This document shows positions 8,212-17,137 of a stretch of DNA of 64,000 nucleotides, piece by piece. Location: assembly GCF_051380735.1 (NCBI RefSeq), contig NZ_JBNYXQ010000005.1:186001-250000 (forward strand). Reading direction: 5' to 3'. The notes below the pieces were generated by a model. That model ran no database searches. It was not told the DNA's origin and worked only from the letters and a program-made list of their open reading frames with translations. Origin of the DNA: Janthinobacterium sp051380735 (GTDB lineage Bacteria; Pseudomonadota; Gammaproteobacteria; Burkholderiales; Burkholderiaceae_D). The stretch's first letter is position 1, and each line of letters starts with the position of its first letter. Position numbers and translations under genes: made by a program.

Positions 8212-9840
8212 TCAGGCGGCCTTCGGCGCGAGCCGCAAGCGCTGCTGCGTCAACTGAGGCATGGCTGCTGCTTCATGATTGAGCTTGAATATGCTGACAC
8301 GCGTTGCCAGGCTGCTGGCACTGTCCTGCAAGGACGATGCCGCGCTGGCCGCCTGTTCGACCAATGCGGCATTTTGCTGCGTGGCCTGGTCCATCTGGCT
8401 GATCGCCTGGTGGATTTGCTCGATACCTGAACTTTGCTCTGCGCTGGCTATGCTGATCTCGCCCATGATGCCGGTAACGCGTCCGACGCTTTGCACGATT
8501 TCCTCCATGGTGGTGCCGGCCTCATTGACCAGGCGGCTGCCGTTATCGACCTTGTCGACCGAATTGGTGATCAGCTCCTTGATCTCCTTGGCTGCGCCTG
8601 CCGAGCGGTGGGCAAGATTGCGCACTTCGGACGCGACGACCGCAAAGCCGCGCCCCTGTTCGCCGGCACGGGCCGCCTCGACGGCGGCATTGAGCGCAAG
8701 AATATTGGTCTGGAAGGCAATACCATCGATCACGCCGATAATATCGACGATCTTGCGGGCCGAATCCTTGATTTCCTGCATCGTCACGACGACATTTGCC
8801 ACCACGGCGCCGCCGCGCTGCGCCACTTGCGATGCACTTGCCGCCAGCTCGCTTGCCTGGCGTGCATTGTCGGCATTCTGCCGCACCGTGCCGGTCAGCT
8901 CCTCGACCGAGGCGGCCGTTTCCTCGATCGAACTGGCTTGCTGCTCGGTGCGCGCCGACAGGTCCATATTGCCGGCGGCAAGCTGGCTCGACGTGCTGGC
9001 AATCGCCTCGCTGCCGGTGCGTACTTCCTGCACGATGCCGGTCAGGCTCGCCGTCATGTCACGCAGGGCCGCAAGCAACTGGCCAAATTCGTTGTTCGAC
9101 GTGACGTCGATCTGGCCGCTCAGGTCGCCACCGGCAACGCGGCGTGCAACCACGATGGCCTCGTCCAGCGGTTTTGTAATGGCACGCACCAGATAGACCG
9201 TTACGCCGGCTGCCAGCAGCACGGCAAAGGCGACTGCCAGCAGGACCATCAGATTGATTGCGCGCATCTCGGCGTGCAGGTCCTTGCTTTCTTGTATGTT
9301 TCGGGCCGACATGAAATCCTGCAGTTGCTGATAGGCTTTGTGGCCCTTCAGATAGCCCGGATTGATATCGCGTATCAGTATTTCCTGTGCGCGATCCCAG
9401 TCACCGGCCTCGATTGCACGGCTGGCGTCGGCAATCAGCGTCTGCCCGAGATCCTGGCTTTCGCTCAGCCAGCGGTTCACCGCGTCCTTGGTTTCCTGGC
9501 GTATCAGGGAGGCCAGCAATGCCTCGCGTTCCTTGCGCAGTTGCGCAGTATTGTCGGCAATGTTCTTGAAGTGATTGCCCAGCGGGTGGTCGTGCATCAC
9601 CGCATACTTGCTGCTCGGATTGTGTTGCAGCGCTTGCAGAATCTGGCTGCGGTTCGACTCCATGCGAAAAATCAGGCTGGCGATGGCCAACTGCTGTTGT
9701 GCGGCCTTGAGCGAGATATCTTCCAGCAGCGCTACCGAACGATTGGTTGCGTAGTGGCCAAACGTTCCGACAGCGATGGTGACGATGATCAGCAAGCCGA
9801 TGACCGACATAATGAGATGCTTGATGCTAAAGTTTTTCAT
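8212..9840 (-). CDS. Methyl-accepting chemotaxis protein
   Basis: Transmembrane chemoreceptor of 542 residues. TM1 (~7-29) and TM2 (~190-214) bracket a ~160-residue periplasmic helical ligand domain of the four-helix-bundle (Tar-like) kind. HAMP covers ~215-268 and the cytoplasmic signalling hairpin ~270-515. The hairpin tip carries the highly conserved GIAFQTNILALNAAVEAARA segment that contacts CheA/CheW. There is no C-terminal CheR-tethering pentapeptide; the protein ends LAPKAA. No che genes are adjacent, so it is an orphan receptor feeding a distant array. The ligand is unknown. Confidence 0.95.
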   Translation of the reverse strand: MKNFSIKHLIMSVIGLLIIVTIAVGTFGHYATNRSVALLEDISLKAAQQQLAIASLIFRMESNRSQILQALQHNPSSKYAVMHDHPLGNHFKNIADNTAQLRKEREALLASLIRQETKDAVNRWLSESQDLGQTLIADASRAIEAGDWDRAQEILIRDINPGYLKGHKAYQQLQDFMSARNIQESKDLHAEMRAINLMVLLAVAFAVLLAAGVTVYLVRAITKPLDEAIVVARRVAGGDLSGQIDVTSNNEFGQLLAALRDMTASLTGIVQEVRTGSEAIASTSSQLAAGNMDLSARTEQQASSIEETAASVEELTGTVRQNADNARQASELAASASQVAQRGGAVVANVVVTMQEIKDSARKIVDIIGVIDGIAFQTNILALNAAVEAARAGEQGRGFAVVASEVRNLAHRSAGAAKEIKELITNSVDKVDNGSRLVNEAGTTMEEIVQSVGRVTGIMGEISIASAEQSSGIEQIHQAISQMDQATQQNAALVEQAASAASSLQDSASSLATRVSIFKLNHEAAAMPQLTQQRLRLAPKAA

Positions 9841-9976
9841 GTGAGATAGATGTATATAGTTATATAAAGTGACATCTCCAGGACACAGGCGGCTTGACCA
9901 AGCAAATCAATGTAGTGTGGAACGACGTCGCGCAGAGCAATGACTGGCTAACTTATCAGCAGTCTCTCAAAGCAAT

Positions 9977-10017
9977 AATTTGATGAATTTGATGAATTTG
10001 ATATAAAATCTCAAATC
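9977..10017. repeat. Three tandem 9-bp TTTGATGAA-type repeats followed by a short dyad
   Basis: The upstream region of the HTH-GAF gene holds AATTTGATG repeated three times in register (9977-10003). It then runs into ATTTGATATAAAATCTCAAAT, whose ends ATTTGA/TCAAAT form a dyad. The patch is AT-rich in a GC-rich genome and lies 113-150 bases before the gene, so an operator array or a bendable promoter element is likely. Confidence 0.55.
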
Positions 10018-10129
10018 GTGACGCATTATTACATCAAATATTGCCCATAGCAAACATATTTTGGTAAAATCATCAGTATCGTGAAATTGGCATTCCTTTA
10101 ACAACAGCAAGCTAATGAAAAGGCACTAC

Positions 10130-10879
10130 ATGCAGGCAAGCACCGAAAAGGATGCGAACACGGCCATCGTCACCACCACCAGGGCGGCCGATTTGCTGGG
10201 CGTGGCAGTGAGCACGGTACAAAAGTGGGTGGAATTGGGCAGACTGGAGTCGTGGAAAACGCCGGGCGGCCATCGTCGCATTCCGCTTGCCTCCATTTAC
10301 AGCGTATTGCGTTCGGGCGATGCGGATATAGCAGTTGCAAGTACGCCCCGGCAAGTTGAAAACATGCGGGCGTTTGCAAGCGCTCCCATGCCCGACGGGC
10401 TGCGCGAGGTGGTCGATGAAGTCGTGCGGCTGCGCGCCACGCGTGCCAGTGGCCTGCTCGATACGCCGGCGCACATCAATTACGACCGGATAGTCCGGAT
10501 CGCTGCCCTGCTCACCGACATGCCGGTTTCACTGATTTCACTGCTTGATGAAGACCGCCAGTGGTTCAAGGCGCGCCTGGGCATGAGCAGGACCGAGACG
10601 CCACGGTCCTGGGCATTTTGCAATTACACCATTCTCGACGACAAAATCATGATCGTCGAAGATGCGCTGCAAGACCCGCGCTTTGCCAACAATCCGCTGG
10701 TCACTGGCCAGGAAGCGATCCGTTTTTACGCCGGCGTTCCCCTGCTCGATAAAAATGCCTGCCGCCTCGGCAGTTTGTGCGTACTCGATCGCAAGCCGCG
10801 CCAGTTGAGCCATGAGCAAACCTGGGCCCTGACGGAACTTGCCACTATCGTTTCGGAAGAAATACAGCGAGGACCATGA
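10130..10879 (+). CDS. HTH (excisionase/MerR-like) DNA-binding protein with GAF domain
   Basis: Putative ligand-sensing regulator of 249 residues. The N-terminus (~12-60) has a winged-helix excisionase-type motif: TRAADLLGVAVSTVQKWVELG, then PGGHRRIP. A linker leads to a GAF domain (~105-245), with LLDEDRQWFKARLGM, FCNYTI and FYAGVPLLD, as in GAF domains often found in signalling proteins. The ATG at 10130 is preferred over 10115 because AAAAGG sits 7 bases upstream. Both lie in the same frame. It is divergent from the chemoreceptor gene across a 289-base AT-rich gap. The GAF ligand and the targets are unknown. Confidence 0.82.
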   Translation: MQASTEKDANTAIVTTTRAADLLGVAVSTVQKWVELGRLESWKTPGGHRRIPLASIYSVLRSGDADIAVASTPRQVENMRAFASAPMPDGLREVVDEVVRLRATRASGLLDTPAHINYDRIVRIAALLTDMPVSLISLLDEDRQWFKARLGMSRTETPRSWAFCNYTILDDKIMIVEDALQDPRFANNPLVTGQEAIRFYAGVPLLDKNACRLGSLCVLDRKPRQLSHEQTWALTELATIVSEEIQRGP

Positions 10880-10903
10880 GCGCTGCTGCGCCACGGCCTG
10901 GTG

Positions 10904-11797
10904 CTACCCCTGATAGCGCAAGGCCTCGATCACCAGCGAAAACGCCCTCGACGAGTGGCGGCGCGACAGGTAATACGCATGCAGCGCAGGAAACGCCGGG
11001 CAGTATTCGTTCATTACGCTGACCAGTCGCCCGTCCTTCAGCCAGGGCGCGACCATCTCGCGCGACAGAAAGGCCAGTCCGACGCCATACAAGGCGGCGT
11101 TGAGCATCTGGCAGGCGCTGTTGAAGGTCGCCTGGCCGCTCACGCGCACGTCCACCATCTGCCCGCCCTCGCACAGTTCCCATGCATACACGCCGCCATT
11201 GCCGGCAAGACGCAGGGTGATGCAGTTGTGCTGCTGCAGTTCGGCTATCGTTGCCGGTGGCCGCCGTCCGCGCCAGTAATCGGGCGAGGCGACGATGGCC
11301 ATCTGCACGTCCGGCGTCAGCCTGACGGCGATCATGTCCTGCTCGACCTGGTTGCCATAGCGCACGCCGATGTCGTAGCGCTCGGCGACGATATCGTGCA
11401 TGCGGTAGTCGGAATTGATCTCGATGCGCAGGTGCGGGTATTGCGGCAACAGATGGGCCAGGCGCGGCCACAACACGCTGTCGATAATATGGTCGATGGC
11501 CGTGATGCGGATGGTGCCGGCCGGCGTGCCTCCCATGTCGCTGATGGCGGCGATTTCTGCTTCGATCTCGGCAAAGCGCGGCGCCACCGTGTCGATCAGG
11601 CGCTCGCCGGCGGCGGTCGGCGCCACGCTGCGGGTGGTGCGCGCCAGCAGTTGCACACCCATGCGCGCTTCCAGCGCCCGCACGATATGGCTCAGCGCCG
11701 ACTGCGACATGCCCAGCGTGGCGGCGGCGCGCGTAAAACTGCGTTCGCGCGCCACGGCGAGAAACACCTGGATGTCATTGATATTGTCACGCGCCAT
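10904..11797 (-). CDS. LysR-family transcriptional regulator
   Basis: 297-residue regulator. The N-terminal helix-turn-helix (~1-60) reads INDIQVFLAVARERSFTRAAA, then SQSALSHIVRALEARMGVQLLARTTRSV. The rest is a periplasmic-binding-protein-like effector domain. The start at 11797 (MARDNINDIQ) fits the family; upstream ATGs would add an atypical tail. It is divergent from the MFS exporter with the intergenic space between, the usual arrangement for a LysR controlling its neighbour and itself. The inducer is unknown. Confidence 0.92.
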   Translation of the reverse strand: MARDNINDIQVFLAVARERSFTRAAATLGMSQSALSHIVRALEARMGVQLLARTTRSVAPTAAGERLIDTVAPRFAEIEAEIAAISDMGGTPAGTIRITAIDHIIDSVLWPRLAHLLPQYPHLRIEINSDYRMHDIVAERYDIGVRYGNQVEQDMIAVRLTPDVQMAIVASPDYWRGRRPPATIAELQQHNCITLRLAGNGGVYAWELCEGGQMVDVRVSGQATFNSACQMLNAALYGVGLAFLSREMVAPWLKDGRLVSVMNEYCPAFPALHAYYLSRRHSSRAFSLVIEALRYQG

Positions 11798-11952
11798 GGG
11801 AGCTTGAAGTGAGAGGCAATGGTGCATTCTAACAGCCGGCAGGAGCCCTTGGATTGATGACTTGCGCGCATAAACCCTAGTAAATGCGGCGTGTTTTCAG
11901 GCGTGCTAACGGGGCTAACATCGATGCTTCCTTCTCAAGCTCATCGATTCCC

Positions 11953-13149
11953 ATGCAACTATCTCCTCCTTTGACGGACAGCGACAGCGAGCCCGCAGTA
12001 CCCGCCTGGAGCGCCGTCGGCGCCATGACCATGTGCGTGGCACTGCTGATCGCGGCCGAATTCATGCCCGTCAGCCTGCTGACGCCGATTGCCCGCGACC
12101 TCCGCGCCACGCCTGGCATGGCTGGCCAGGCAATCGCCGTCTCGGGCCTGTTTGCTGTCGCGACCAGCCTGTTGATACCGGCCGCCTCGCGCCGCTTCGA
12201 CCGCCGCCAGGTGCTGATCGCACTGACCTGGGCCATGCTGGCTTCACTGGTGCTGATCGCCATGGCCCCCAGCTTTGCCGTGCTGATGCTGGCACGTGCC
12301 CTGCTGGGCATCACCATCGGCGGCTTCTGGGCACTGTCCACCGCCACCGTCATGCGGCTGGTGCCGAGCGAAATGGTGCCGAAAGCACTGGGCTTGATGT
12401 ACACCGGCAATGCCGTGGCCGCCGCGCTTGCCGCGCCGATGGGCAGCTACTTTGGCGCCATCATCGGCTGGCGCGCCACGTTCTGGACCCTGGTGCCATT
12501 GGTGCTGGCCAACCTGCTGTGGCAAGCGGCCAGCCTGCCGTCCATGCCGCCCGACACGAAAACCTCGCCAGTCAGCGTGCTTGGCCTCCTGAAACGGCGC
12601 CACGTAGCGCTGGCAATGGCCGGTGCCATGCTGTCGTTTGGCGGCGCGTTCACCAGCTATACGTATTTTCGGCCCTTCCTCGAAACCTATACGCAAGTGA
12701 GCGTGCCACAGATGTCGATGCTGTTGCTGGGCTTGGGCCTGGCAGGCTTTGCCGGCACCTATGGCGCCACCATGTTGCTGGGCCGCCATCTATACGCCTT
12801 GCTGCGCTGGCTGCCGCTGGCACTGGGGCTGGTCACTTTGCTGCTGCTGGGCCTGGGCCATCATCTGTGGGGCGTGGCGCTGGCGCTCGTTGCCTGGGGG
12901 GCGCTCAATGCGGCCATTCCCGTCGCCTGGTCGACCTGGCTGACGCGCGGCGTGCGCGACGCGCCGGAAAGCGGCGGCGGCCTGATGGTGGCGGCGATCC
13001 AGCTGTCCATCATGTCCGGCGCTGCGCTGGGCGGGCTGCTGCTCGACCATCTGTCGATTACGGCCACCCTGATGGGCGGCGCGGCGCTGCTGGCCATGGC
13101 CTGCCTGCTGGTGGGCAATGGCCGCAGCCTGCAGGCACAGGAACGATAA
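11953..13149 (+). CDS. MFS efflux transporter (DHA1, AraJ/YdhP/NepI-like)
   Basis: 398-residue, 12-helix major facilitator exporter. The first helix has an AAEFMPVSLL segment typical of the sugar or nucleoside efflux branch, and the loop after TM2 has RRFDRRQVLI. Substrates for this branch include arabinose-like sugars, purine nucleosides or drugs, so none is assigned. The start at 11953 lacks a Shine-Dalgarno site and sits 5 bases after a 7-bp inverted repeat, ATCGATG/CATCGAT (11920-11948). An in-frame ATG at 11884 would add 23 unusual residues. It is followed after 54 bases by an exported hydrolase gene, likely in the same operon. Confidence 0.9.
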   Translation: MQLSPPLTDSDSEPAVPAWSAVGAMTMCVALLIAAEFMPVSLLTPIARDLRATPGMAGQAIAVSGLFAVATSLLIPAASRRFDRRQVLIALTWAMLASLVLIAMAPSFAVLMLARALLGITIGGFWALSTATVMRLVPSEMVPKALGLMYTGNAVAAALAAPMGSYFGAIIGWRATFWTLVPLVLANLLWQAASLPSMPPDTKTSPVSVLGLLKRRHVALAMAGAMLSFGGAFTSYTYFRPFLETYTQVSVPQMSMLLLGLGLAGFAGTYGATMLLGRHLYALLRWLPLALGLVTLLLLGLGHHLWGVALALVAWGALNAAIPVAWSTWLTRGVRDAPESGGGLMVAAIQLSIMSGAALGGLLLDHLSITATLMGGAALLAMACLLVGNGRSLQAQER

Positions 13150-13203
13150 GTTGCATTTTCTCGCTACCGCACAACCCCACATTTTTTCAACCAGGAGATA
13201 CCC

Positions 13204-14235
13204 CTGAAATACCGCGCCTTGGTCGCCGCACTATTCGTCACTTTATGCATCAACGCTACAGGAGCAGATATGTCCGGAGGAGCCAACAATTTTTACGCCA
13301 GCACTGCAGTGACGGCACAGAAAGTCGTTTTCAGGAACCAGTACCAGATGAACGTCGCAGGCAATCTGTATCTGCCCGCCGGCTACCGGCCCGGTGATCG
13401 CCATGCGGCCATTATCGTCGGCCACCCGATGGGCGCGGTCAAGGAGCAAAGCGCCAACCTGTATGCGCAAAAACTGGCAAAACAGGGTTTCGTGACGCTG
13501 TCGCTGGATCTGTCGTTCTGGGGCGAAAGCGAAGGCCAGCCGCGTAACGCCGTGTCGCCGGACATCTACGCCGAGGATTTCAGCGCTGCCGTCGATTTCC
13601 TCGGCACGCAGGCGTCGGTGGACCGCCAGCGCATCGGCGTGCTGGGCATCTGCGGCAGCGGCAGCTTCGTCATCAGCGCGGCCAAGATCGACCCGCGCAT
13701 GAAGGCGATTGCCACCGTCAGCATGTATGACATGGGCAGCGCCAACCGAAACGCCCTGAACCACTCGCAAACGCTGGCGCAGCGCAAGCAGATCATTGCC
13801 GCTGCAGCGGCCAGGCGCGACGTGGAGTTTGCCGGCGGCGCGGTTGCCTACACCGGTGGCACAGTGCACGCGTTGAACGCCGACAGCCATCCGATCGAAC
13901 GCGAATTCTATGATTTCTACCGCACGCCGCGCGGCGAATACACGCCAAAAGGCGCCACCACGCTGACCACCACCCGCCCTACCTTGACCAGCAACGTCAA
14001 GTTCATGAACTTCTATCCGTTCAACGATATCGACACGATCTCGCCGCGCCCGATGTTGTTCATTACCGGCGACCAGGCGCACTCGCGCGAATTCAGCCAG
14101 GACGCGTATCGCCTGGCCGGTCAGCCCAAGGAACTGCTGATGATCGCCGGCGCCGGCCATGTGGACTTGTACGACCGCGTAGACCTGATCCCGTTCGACA
14201 AGCTTGCCAGCTTCTTTCGCATGAATCTGAAATAG
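13204..14235 (+). CDS. Exported alpha/beta hydrolase, probable CTG start
   Basis: Alpha/beta hydrolase of ~343 residues with an N-terminal signal peptide (KYRALVAALFVTLCINATGA). The nucleophile elbow reads GICGSG, so the catalytic nucleophile would be Cys, as in dienelactone-hydrolase and YcjY-like families. An HPMGAVKEQ segment forms the oxyanion region and GHVDLYDR near the C-terminus supplies the catalytic His. AGGAGA (13193-13198) lies 5 bases before CTG at 13204. The next in-frame start, TTG at 13219, is 20 bases from that site and would remove the positive signal-peptide head. The CTG start is therefore best supported. Likely co-transcribed with the MFS gene. The substrate is unknown. 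Confidence 0.85.
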   Translation: MKYRALVAALFVTLCINATGADMSGGANNFYASTAVTAQKVVFRNQYQMNVAGNLYLPAGYRPGDRHAAIIVGHPMGAVKEQSANLYAQKLAKQGFVTLSLDLSFWGESEGQPRNAVSPDIYAEDFSAAVDFLGTQASVDRQRIGVLGICGSGSFVISAAKIDPRMKAIATVSMYDMGSANRNALNHSQTLAQRKQIIAAAAARRDVEFAGGAVAYTGGTVHALNADSHPIEREFYDFYRTPRGEYTPKGATTLTTTRPTLTSNVKFMNFYPFNDIDTISPRPMLFITGDQAHSREFSQDAYRLAGQPKELLMIAGAGHVDLYDRVDLIPFDKLASFFRMNLK

Positions 14236-14263
14236 GCAAACTCATGTTCATGGCGACAGCGCA

Positions 14264-14746
14264 CTAGCGGTTCTGGTACAGGCTTTCAATCAGCATGCCG
14301 CCACGCATTTTCTTGACGCCTGGCGCCAGGCCGGCCGGACAAGCGCCCTCGAAGGTGGCCTTGATTTCGGTGTGCTGAACTTCGGTCTTGCCCTTCAATT
14401 CAAATGTGGTGTCTGCGCTCAGGGTGTACGCCTTGGCCAGGTCGCCCTTGAAGGTGCCTGCCAGCCCGGCGTCCGGGCAGCTGGCCTGAAAACGATAGCT
14501 GTCACCATCGCGGCTTTGTGACGCGATCTTGCATTCGGCCTCAAAATTGGCCCACAGGTCGTCATCGATCAGGCGGTCTTTGCTTTGATCGACACAGATT
14601 TCCCAGGAAAATGGCGAGCTGGCCGGCGTGACTTTCCACAGTCCGCTTGCGCGTTGCAGGCGTTGGACCGGCTCTGCTGCCGAGGCAGTGATGGCAGCGG
14701 ATGAGGAAAATACGGTCAGTAACAGCAGGGCTGCGGCGTGCTTCAT
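14264..14746 (-). CDS. Exported DUF3617-family protein
   Basis: 160-residue secreted protein with signal peptide MKHAAALLLLTVFSSSAA and then a DUF3617-like domain beginning ASGLWKVTP. Paired cysteines (CVDQS, ECKIAS, SCPDAG, GACPAG) fit two disulfides in the periplasm. The start at 14746 follows GGAG by about 12 bases; the longer frame up to 14806 would hide the signal peptide. DUF3617 proteins have no established function. Confidence 0.78.
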   Translation of the reverse strand: MKHAAALLLLTVFSSSAAITASAAEPVQRLQRASGLWKVTPASSPFSWEICVDQSKDRLIDDDLWANFEAECKIASQSRDGDSYRFQASCPDAGLAGTFKGDLAKAYTLSADTTFELKGKTEVQHTEIKATFEGACPAGLAPGVKKMRGGMLIESLYQNR

Positions 14747-14821
14747 ATTGATGATACTCCAGCTGAAAACGCTGAATATAACAAGCCGCGCCCGTGACTG
14801 CCACACGGTTGGCCCGGTCGA

Positions 14822-17137
14822 CTAACACATGACTTTATCGGGCGTGATCGGCGTACTGCGCACCCGCTTGCCCGTGGCGTGATAGATGGCGTTGGAAATT
14901 GCCGCTGCCACGCCGACAATGCCGATCTCGCCCACGCCCTTGGCGCCAAGCCGACTGACGATGCGGTCGTCCTCCTGCACGAAGATGACATCGATATCGT
15001 GGATATCGGCGTTCACGGCCACATGGTATTCGCCGAGGTTGTGGTTCATGAAGCGGCCCAGCGCATGGTCCATCTGGGTTTCTTCATGCAGCGCCTGGCT
15101 GATGCCCCACACCACGGCGCCGCTGACCTGGCTGGCGGCGGTCTTGGTATTGATGATGCGCCCGGCGGCCACGGCGCTGACCACGCGCGTGACCCTGACG
15201 GTGCCGAACTCCTCGTCCACGCGCACTTCGCAAAACACTGCCGAGTGCACCGCGCGCACGTATTTTTTCTGCTTCAGCATGTTCGGCAGCAGCAGGTATT
15301 TTTCCTCGACTCTGCTCGTCTCGGCCGCCTTCAGCAGGGCTGCCAGCGCGATACCTGTCTCCTGCGTGCGGCGCAGTCGCACGTGGCCGTCGACAAACTC
15401 CACGTCGGCAAAGCGCGCCTTCGGGAACGGTGAGTCGGGCAGCTGTTTGGCCAGCTTGAACAGGGTTTTTTTCAGCTTTTCGCAGGCGCCCTGCACTGCC
15501 GAACCCACCGTGGCCACATGCGAGGAACCTCCTTCGATCGGCGCCACCGGCAAGGTCGAGTCGCCAAGCTGGAAGGCGACGTGCTCCAGCGGCAGGCCCA
15601 TTTCTTCTGCCGCGATGGTGGCCATCACGGTGTAGGTGCCGGTGCCGATATCGGTGGCCGCGCTGCTAACCACCAGGCGCCCATCAGCATGCAGTACGGC
15701 GCTGGCGCGGGCAAACATCTGCATCGCATCCCAGATGCCGGTCGCCATGCCCCAGCCCACCCACTCAGTACCTTCCTTGCGGCTGCGCGGCGCCAGCGGA
15801 CGCGCATTCCAGCCAAAGCGCTCGGCGCCCTGCGCATAGCAGGCGCGCAGCTCCTTGGTCGAATACGGCAAATCGTCCATCGGGTTCGACTCGGCATAGT
15901 TTTTCAGCCGCAGGGCCAAGGGGTCGATACCGACCTGGTACGACAATTCGTCCATCGCCACTTCCAGGGCATGCACGCCGTGCGCCGCGCCCGGAGCGCG
16001 CATGTCCATCGGGCTGAACTGGTCCAGGTCCACCAGTTGGTAGCCGAGGCGAATGTTCTCGCACGCGTACAGCTGGCCCGACCAGTTGACCACCACTTCC
16101 ACATAGTCTTCAAAGCGCGAAGTCTCGGCCACCGCATCATGCGCAATCGACTGCAACACGCCGTCGCGGCTGGCCGCCAGCTTGAGCCGCTGCCATGTCT
16201 CGGGACGGTGGCCGAAGGTGAACATCTGCTGGCGCGTCATCACCACGCGCACCGAGCGCTGCAGCATCAGCGACGCCATCACCGCCAGCGGCAACTGGTA
16301 TTGCGGACGCAAGCCGGCGCCGAATGCACCACCCACATACGGGTTGCGCACCGTGACTTCAGAGCGCGACAGGCCAAACACGCGCGACACATACCAGCGG
16401 CTGTTCTGGGAGCTCTGCGTCTTGTCGTAGATGGTCAGGTGGCCGTCAGCGGACCTGATTACGGTCGAGGCAAACAGTTCGAGCGGATTGTGGTGCTCGA
16501 CGCCGCTGTAGTATTCACCTTCGATCTTGCAGTCGGCGTCTTGCCAGGCCTGTTCGGCATGACCTTTTTCATCGGGCGGCGGCGAGTAGCCGGCCTTGAA
16601 GCCTTTCGGCTTGTGCGGGCGTGACAAATAATTGAGCAGCCCCGTTTCATGCGCTTCTTCTTCATAATGCACGATCACCAGCGCCGCCGCATGGCGCGCC
16701 GCCTCGAACGTTTCGGCCACCACCAGCGCCACCGGCTGGGCGTTGCTGACGATCTGCTCGTCGTACAGGGGCCGGAACGGCGCGCCGCCGGGGGCGGTCA
16801 TGTCCTTGTAGAACAGGTCGAAGCTGCGCATTTTCGGCCGGTTCAGGTAGGTGATCACCTCGATCACGCCAGGCTGGGCCAGCGCGGCGCTGGTATCGAA
16901 CGAGACGATGCGCCCCTTGGTGATGCTGCTGTTGACCACCACGCCATGCAGCAACTCGTTTGCCACCTCATTTGCCAACCCGTCGGCCGCGAATTCGGCC
17001 GCATAGCGCGCCGCGCCCGTCACCTTGTCGCGCCCATCGATGCGCGAGACGGAAGTACCGGTCTTTACATGGCCGGTGCCTGCGTCCGCCGTCGGCGTGC
17101 GCAGTTCCGGGATCAGGTCTGTCATCGGTCCGCTCAT
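14822..17137 (-). CDS. Molybdopterin-binding subunit of xanthine dehydrogenase-family aldehyde oxidoreductase (PaoC-like)
   Basis: 771-residue catalytic subunit of a molybdenum hydroxylase that oxidises aldehydes or N-heterocycles. The N-terminal aldehyde oxidase a/b hammerhead begins DKVTGAARYAAEF. Moco-binding motifs include GGAFGAGLRPQYQ and, near the C-terminus, the catalytic Glu in GVGEIGIVG. The start codon overlaps the stop of the FAD subunit (ATGA), so the three subunits are translationally coupled in the order 2Fe-2S, FAD, Moco. No PaoD/XdhC-type maturation factor is adjacent. The substrate cannot be read from sequence. Confidence 0.92.
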   Translation of the reverse strand: MSGPMTDLIPELRTPTADAGTGHVKTGTSVSRIDGRDKVTGAARYAAEFAADGLANEVANELLHGVVVNSSITKGRIVSFDTSAALAQPGVIEVITYLNRPKMRSFDLFYKDMTAPGGAPFRPLYDEQIVSNAQPVALVVAETFEAARHAAALVIVHYEEEAHETGLLNYLSRPHKPKGFKAGYSPPPDEKGHAEQAWQDADCKIEGEYYSGVEHHNPLELFASTVIRSADGHLTIYDKTQSSQNSRWYVSRVFGLSRSEVTVRNPYVGGAFGAGLRPQYQLPLAVMASLMLQRSVRVVMTRQQMFTFGHRPETWQRLKLAASRDGVLQSIAHDAVAETSRFEDYVEVVVNWSGQLYACENIRLGYQLVDLDQFSPMDMRAPGAAHGVHALEVAMDELSYQVGIDPLALRLKNYAESNPMDDLPYSTKELRACYAQGAERFGWNARPLAPRSRKEGTEWVGWGMATGIWDAMQMFARASAVLHADGRLVVSSAATDIGTGTYTVMATIAAEEMGLPLEHVAFQLGDSTLPVAPIEGGSSHVATVGSAVQGACEKLKKTLFKLAKQLPDSPFPKARFADVEFVDGHVRLRRTQETGIALAALLKAAETSRVEEKYLLLPNMLKQKKYVRAVHSAVFCEVRVDEEFGTVRVTRVVSAVAAGRIINTKTAASQVSGAVVWGISQALHEETQMDHALGRFMNHNLGEYHVAVNADIHDIDVIFVQEDDRIVSRLGAKGVGEIGIVGVAAAISNAIYHATGKRVRSTPITPDKVMC

